DNA of 53,676 bases from Propionispira arboris (GTDB taxonomy: Bacteria > Bacillota > Negativicutes > Selenomonadales > Selenomonadaceae). The notes below the pieces were generated by a model that saw nothing but the letters and a program-made list of their open reading frames with translations, was not told the origin of the DNA and made no database searches. How positions within the stretch are numbered: position 1 is the first letter of the stretch; each line of letters opens with the position of its first letter. This document shows, in pieces, positions 50,434 to 53,676 of this stretch. The translations under genes were made by a program, and so were the position numbers. The DNA lies in contig NZ_FNZK01000026.1 of assembly GCF_900109225.1 (NCBI RefSeq), positions 1 through 53,676 of the forward strand. Direction: 5' to 3'.

Positions 50434-51981
50434 ATGCCTAAAACAATGACACAATTTGAGCTACTTATATCGTGCCCGTCTGATGTACAGCAAGAATTAC
50501 ATCTTATAAAAGAAACAGTTGAAACTTTTAATAAAATTTTTGGTTCAGTAAATAATGCTAGGATAGAAGTACTTCATTGGTCATCTGGCGCATATCCTGA
50601 ATCAGGAGACCATCCTCAAAAAATACTCAATAAGCAAATTGTTTTTTCTTGTGATGCGGCTGTCGCGGTGTTTTGGACAAAATTTGGGACCCCGACGGAT
50701 GCATATAGTTCGGGTACAGAAGAGGAAATAGAAGAACTTATAAAAAGTGGTAAGCAAGTATTTTTATATTTTAGCGATTGCCCTCTTAAGCCATCTGAAA
50801 TTGATAATGAACAGTATAAAAAAGTACTAGCTTTTAGGGAAAAATATAAAGATAAAGGACTGTATTGGACATATTCTAATCTGGATGATTTTAAAAAAGA
50901 TTTTCTTAATCACTTATCTTTGCATTTTTTGAAGATGTTTGGGGAAGGAACTGACTTTAGAGCGAAAAGTAAATTATGTATTAACGGTGTATGTGATAGA
51001 ATTCCCAAAGATCCACCAACTGCATTTCATACCAATTTTTTAAATTCGCCATATATGATAAACATGAAACAATCTATTATTGATAATATTGAAGAGATAA
51101 AAAATATTAGATTGTTTATTAAAATTAACAAGGAAAAGAAAAACGATGCTATAATGATGCCTGAGATATGGCAACAACAGATAAAAGCTATTAACAACAT
51201 TTTTCCTTCTGAGCCTGCGAAGGTTGACGATTGTAAAGATGCCATTAATATTTTTATTGAACAGAATCACATTGATATACAAAATGATTTTTACTGTTTG
51301 GGAAATTTGATGATAATACAAAGTCCTATGGGTGGTGGACTATATGGAATGGAGCCAAGTAAATCAGAAACAGGAAGTGATGAAGAAAAGAAAAAGTATG
51401 AACTAATAAGAAACGTGAAACAGAAGATTGACAAGTTTATGCAATTAACTAGATATTTTGTTGAGCTTGATGCTAATGTTTATCTTAATCTTGCGCTCTG
51501 TAATATTGGGACGGATTTTGATGAAGATATTGATGTCAAACTATTTATTAATAAAAATCACCTTTGCGTACGTAAGCAACTGCCTATTCCAGAGGACGAT
51601 ATTCTTAATGTGGCAAATGAAATATTTGAACTTGTCTATAAACCGAAAAAGACGGTTGCAATAGATGAATATTATGATTATGATATAAGACCTAAAGGCT
51701 TTAGCATTCCACATCTGAATGGATTTGGACCGTCTTATAATGAAATAATTGAAAGTAAAAGAAATGATTTTAACAATAACTGCAAAACTATTTTCTGTTA
51801 TGAATATTTTGAAGACGATGAGTGTGATATAGTTTGCTATAATCAAAAATATCTTAAACAGAATACCAACAGTTTTTTTCCTTCGTATCTTGTGTTTAAA
51901 GATTTTCCAGAACAAATAAGATATAAAATTACTTCTAAAAGATCTCCCAATATTATTGAAGGAGAATTGATTTGCAAATAA
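50434..51981 (+). CDS. DUF4062-like putative defence/effector protein
   Basis: Protein of 515 residues from the ATG at 50434 (GAGGAG seven bases upstream; the frame is open for seven codons more). Residues about 8-118 resemble the DUF4062/TIR-like fold: FELLISCPSDVQQE, a conserved W and YPESGDHPQKILNKQI, AVFWTKFGTPT, SGTEEEIEELIKSGKQVFLYFS. Such domains are N-terminal modules of many nucleotide-acting or signalling defence proteins. The remaining 400 residues, rich in Lys, Asn and Asp, belong to no family I know. Its A/T content is higher than that of the metabolic genes, it stands alone, and it lies between two tRNA-linked scars, all signs of horizontal transfer. Antiphage function is inference. 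Confidence 0.6.
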   Translation: MPKTMTQFELLISCPSDVQQELHLIKETVETFNKIFGSVNNARIEVLHWSSGAYPESGDHPQKILNKQIVFSCDAAVAVFWTKFGTPTDAYSSGTEEEIEELIKSGKQVFLYFSDCPLKPSEIDNEQYKKVLAFREKYKDKGLYWTYSNLDDFKKDFLNHLSLHFLKMFGEGTDFRAKSKLCINGVCDRIPKDPPTAFHTNFLNSPYMINMKQSIIDNIEEIKNIRLFIKINKEKKNDAIMMPEIWQQQIKAINNIFPSEPAKVDDCKDAINIFIEQNHIDIQNDFYCLGNLMIIQSPMGGGLYGMEPSKSETGSDEEKKKYELIRNVKQKIDKFMQLTRYFVELDANVYLNLALCNIGTDFDEDIDVKLFINKNHLCVRKQLPIPEDDILNVANEIFELVYKPKKTVAIDEYYDYDIRPKGFSIPHLNGFGPSYNEIIESKRNDFNNNCKTIFCYEYFEDDECDIVCYNQKYLKQNTNSFFPSYLVFKDFPEQIRYKITSKRSPNIIEGELICK

Positions 51982-52015
51982 ACTGACGTGACAATATTAA
52001 AATATGCAGGGCAAT

Positions 52016-52042
52016 GAGGACAATTCGTTGTCTTGTTTTTTG
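52016..52042 (+). terminator. Terminator of the DUF4062-like gene
   Basis: AGGACAA (52017-52023), UUCG tetraloop, TTGTCTT (52028-52034), then GTTTTTT. Confidence 0.8.
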
Positions 52043-52089
52043 TAGTTATTGCAACGTGCAAATAATGCTGCATTTAAGGGTGGAAATAT

Positions 52090-52200
52090 TTGAAAAGTAA
52101 AAGCAACTTAATGATATTTGATCAGCATATAAATCGCCATTTTGGGCGTAGCCGTTATTATGTTGTTGATACGGTAGAGAAATATGAAATATTTAAATAG
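52090..52200 (+). CDS. Possible 36-residue protein or gene remnant
   Basis: A TTG start with GGGTGG upstream opens 36 codons including NRHFGRSRYYVVDTVEKYEI. The composition looks coding and may be the end of a lost gene, but I cannot identify it. Confidence 0.25.
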   Translation: MKSKSNLMIFDQHINRHFGRSRYYVVDTVEKYEIFK

Positions 52201-52403
52201 GTTTAAGGCTTAATTAGTTTTTGTCTGATTTTTATAATTGATGATTATTATGAAAGACTCATTGTTGAATGAAATATGAATTTGCAAAAAACTATTGATA
52301 GTACCAATTTTTCACCGTTATATATAATTCGATATACATAGATGAATTCTTGATTTACAATCGGGTGTAAGCTGTCAAAGGGGTTAAGAAACATCTTTGG
52401 ATA

Positions 52404-52458
52404 ACTCGAAATCAATTGTATCGCAAGGTACCGTGGATTCGAATCAAACCCTCGCTGA
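52404..52458 (+). other. Degenerate tRNA-Ser(CGA) 3' fragment
   Basis: The sequence follows a serine tRNA from the anticodon loop (CTCGAAA) through a long variable arm (GTATC-GCAA-GGTAC) to the T-arm (CCGTGGATTCGAATC) and acceptor (CCCTCGC). The T-stem no longer pairs fully and the end is not CCA, so it is a relic of an integration site, not a gene. A T run after a small CGCG stem (52488-52507) may be the old terminator. Confidence 0.6.
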
Positions 52459-52532
52459 TAGTAGTAATTTCAAGGATTCGCGTGGCTTGCGCGGAGCTTT
52501 TTTTATTGCATAAAAATAGAGCAGAAAAGCGC

Positions 52533-52576
52533 TTTTGACAATATTTTGACAACATCCGATAAAATGGATGTTGTCA
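52533..52576. repeat. Direct and inverted repeats beside the tRNA-Ser relic
   Basis: TTTTGACAA occurs at 52533-52541 and 52544-52552, 11 bp apart; TGACAACATCC (52547-52557) is inverted at 52566-52576. They lie where integrase arm sites would be expected. Confidence 0.4.
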
Positions 52577-52681
52577 TTTTAAATTTAAAACTTAAATTTA
52601 TCGGATAGAAATTAAAAATAGTGTAACAGATGGAACTTTATTTATACTGTGGGACTTGGCAAGAATACAAAGTCCTAATTT

Positions 52682-52831
52682 TTACACTAAATTACTTTGT
52701 GTTTTTATGTATGCAATAATACCCTGTTTGGGAATTTTCCAGACATGGTTATACCGAAAGCACTTTAGCTGTCCAGATGCTAGTAATTTGTAAGCCGCGT
52801 TTTTACCGATGGAAAGCATTTCACAAAACTC
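52682..52831 (-). pseudogene. 5'-truncated copy of the excisionase-like gene
   Basis: The minus strand encodes EFCEMLSIGKNAAYKLLASG and continues to PKQGIIAYIKTQSNLV and a stop. About three quarters of the residues match the intact protein at 49139-49324. The first 13 or so codons are missing; foreign sequence (the IS110 relic) begins at 52832. A weak version of the module hairpin (GGGACTTGGC) precedes it at 52652. Confidence 0.8.
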
Positions 52832-52833
52832 TA

Positions 52834-52996
52834 AAAACAGATAAAACGGAGGCTATCGCCAGCGTCAAAAAACGCTTACTGCCCAGAATTTAATCACATA
52901 CAGGCTGTGTTAGAGAAAGCAAATATAAAACTAGCAAGCGTAATTACCAATATTGATGGTAAAACCGGGTTAAGTATTTTAACTGCAATTATATAA
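52834..52996 (+). pseudogene. IS110-family transposase relic
   Basis: Two short pieces in different frames: KTDKTEAIASVKKRL (from 52834) and FNHIQAVLEKANIKLASVI followed by a stop at 52996. The second matches the middle of IS110-type transposases (VLEKANIKLASV... GKTGLSIL). Both ends and the catalytic motifs are missing. Confidence 0.6.
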
Positions 52997-53353
52997 TTAA
53001 AAGAAGGATATATAAATAAGTATAGAGAATGGCTGAAAAAGATGGTTTTGTATAATTACTAAAAAATATATGATTTGAGAGTAAATAAACACTCAAGGTA
53101 AGCAATTTTCAAAATTTTTAATTTAGATGATGCTGATGTAATTCGCCGTTAGCAGTATATTGAGAATTTTATCGTTGTAATAGCGAAAACAGACCTGAAC
53201 TTTTTAAAAAATAAAAGGTTTAGGTCTGTTATATAGTTTGGATAGAATGTTGCAAGAGTTATATTAATTAAAGAAAAAATGTAAATAATTGATCGAAATA
53301 CTTTTAGAGTATGGCGGTGTGAAAAGCTTAATGATAAATAACACAGTATATGG

Positions 53354-53420
53354 TGTATTTTGCAAGTGAAAATTCCTCACTTTTGCAAAAGTTTTTCCTC
53401 ACCTATATGGGTGGGGAATT
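53354..53420. mobile_element. Probable end of an IS21-family element
   Basis: A TG-starting end near 53354 followed by two copies of TTCCTCAC (53373-53380, 53395-53402) 22 bp apart, just outside the IstB gene. IS21 elements carry such repeated transposase-binding motifs at their ends. The exact border is uncertain. Confidence 0.5.
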
Positions 53421-53676
53421 TTATCCATCTTGCCGCATAAGCGAATCGCGCATGCGGTTGCTAGGGCCATCGTAAAGCAAGAGATAACTATGGTGTACCA
53501 GCCGATCAATTATGGCTGCGGTCATTTGTTCATCATAAAAAATACTCACCCAGCGGCTGAACTCAAGATTGGTTGTCAAAACAACGTTCCTGCGCTCATA
53601 GCTGTCGGAAATAACTTGAAACAGCAATTGTGCAGCTTCTCTGTCCAATGGCACATAACCCCATTCATCACAGATT
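53421..53676 (-). CDS. istB: IstB-like transposition helper ATPase, C-terminal part (IS21 family)
   Basis: The frame enters from the window edge and ends at 53421. It begins with the Walker B region CDEWGYVPLDREAAQLLFQ and continues with YERRNVVLTTNLEFSRW, DEQMTAAIIDRLVHHSYLL and a C-terminal RMRDS, all typical of IstB/DnaC-like ATPases. The N-terminal Walker A and the IstA gene must lie beyond the window. Confidence 0.88.
   Translation of the reverse strand, partial: ICDEWGYVPLDREAAQLLFQVISDSYERRNVVLTTNLEFSRWVSIFYDEQMTAAIIDRLVHHSYLLLYDGPSNRMRDSLMRQDG

Larger units (their letters stand above)
52201..53351. other. Gene-poor scar region
   Basis: Contains a tRNA-Ser relic, inverted repeats, a truncated excisionase-like gene, an IS110 relic and a stem-loop at 53189-53229 (ACAGACCT/AGGTCTGT). 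Beyond these no gene is visible. Confidence 0.5.

Noticed and set aside
52404-52458. Functional tRNA-Ser gene
   Set aside because: The 5' part is missing, the T-stem is broken and the CCA end is not encoded.

Overview
The window (about 37% G+C by eye) looks like a chromosome segment of a Gram-negative-type Firmicute (Negativicutes, for example a Sporomusaceae member; inference). The genes are Firmicutes-like (PTS operons, PRD regulators, strong GGAGG ribosome sites), yet there is a genuine outer-membrane TonB-dependent receptor with a Fur box. No rRNA, intact tRNA or CRISPR array was seen.

Layout. 1-219: 5' end of an IS transposase. 0.37-5.74 kb: a D-xylonate-type catabolic operon (aldolase, GntP permease, dehydratase) with a divergent IclR regulator and a clear promoter and operator. 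5.96-13.8 kb: a LevR-type sigma-54 activator divergent from a galactitol-type PTS operon (IIA, IIB, IIC, class II aldolase, DhaK, DhaL) with a textbook -24/-12 promoter. 14.1-20.5 kb: a P-loop kinase, then a PRD regulator with an ascorbate-type PTS (IIA, IIB, IIC), a TPR protein and a class II bisphosphate aldolase. 20.8-26.1 kb: an ECF sigma factor, a membrane protein, two ABC ATPases and a permease fused to an M1-peptidase-like domain that has lost its zinc ligands. 26.5-32.6 kb: TerC protein, AraC regulator, and an iron-regulated TonB receptor/PepSY operon. 32.7-39.1 kb: a diguanylate cyclase paired with a cobalamin-binding protein carrying the CarH photoreceptor signature, then stress and redox genes (isochorismatase-like hydrolase, glutathione peroxidase, NudC, HxlR/tautomerase, His-rich MarR, Fur-family regulator). 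39.7-45.6 kb: a beta-glucoside PTS cluster (GH4 phospho-glucosidase, BglP, enolase-superfamily dehydratase, LacI).

45.6-53.7 kb is a scarred integration zone. Pieces of tRNA-Thr(CGU) and tRNA-Ser(CGA), an intact KilA-N plus excisionase-like module, several decayed copies of that module, an IS110 remnant and an IS21 end surround a glycosyltransferase gene and a DUF4062-like, possibly antiphage gene. Just upstream of the latter lies a strongly folded RNA of about 190 nt that encodes a 34-residue hydrophobic peptide and whose ends pair with each other. This is the best candidate for something undescribed. The B12-sensor/diguanylate cyclase pair is the second.

Together the left two thirds form a sugar-acid, polyol and glycoside utilisation region, each cluster with its own dedicated regulator. 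The right end is accessory DNA built by repeated insertions at tRNA genes.
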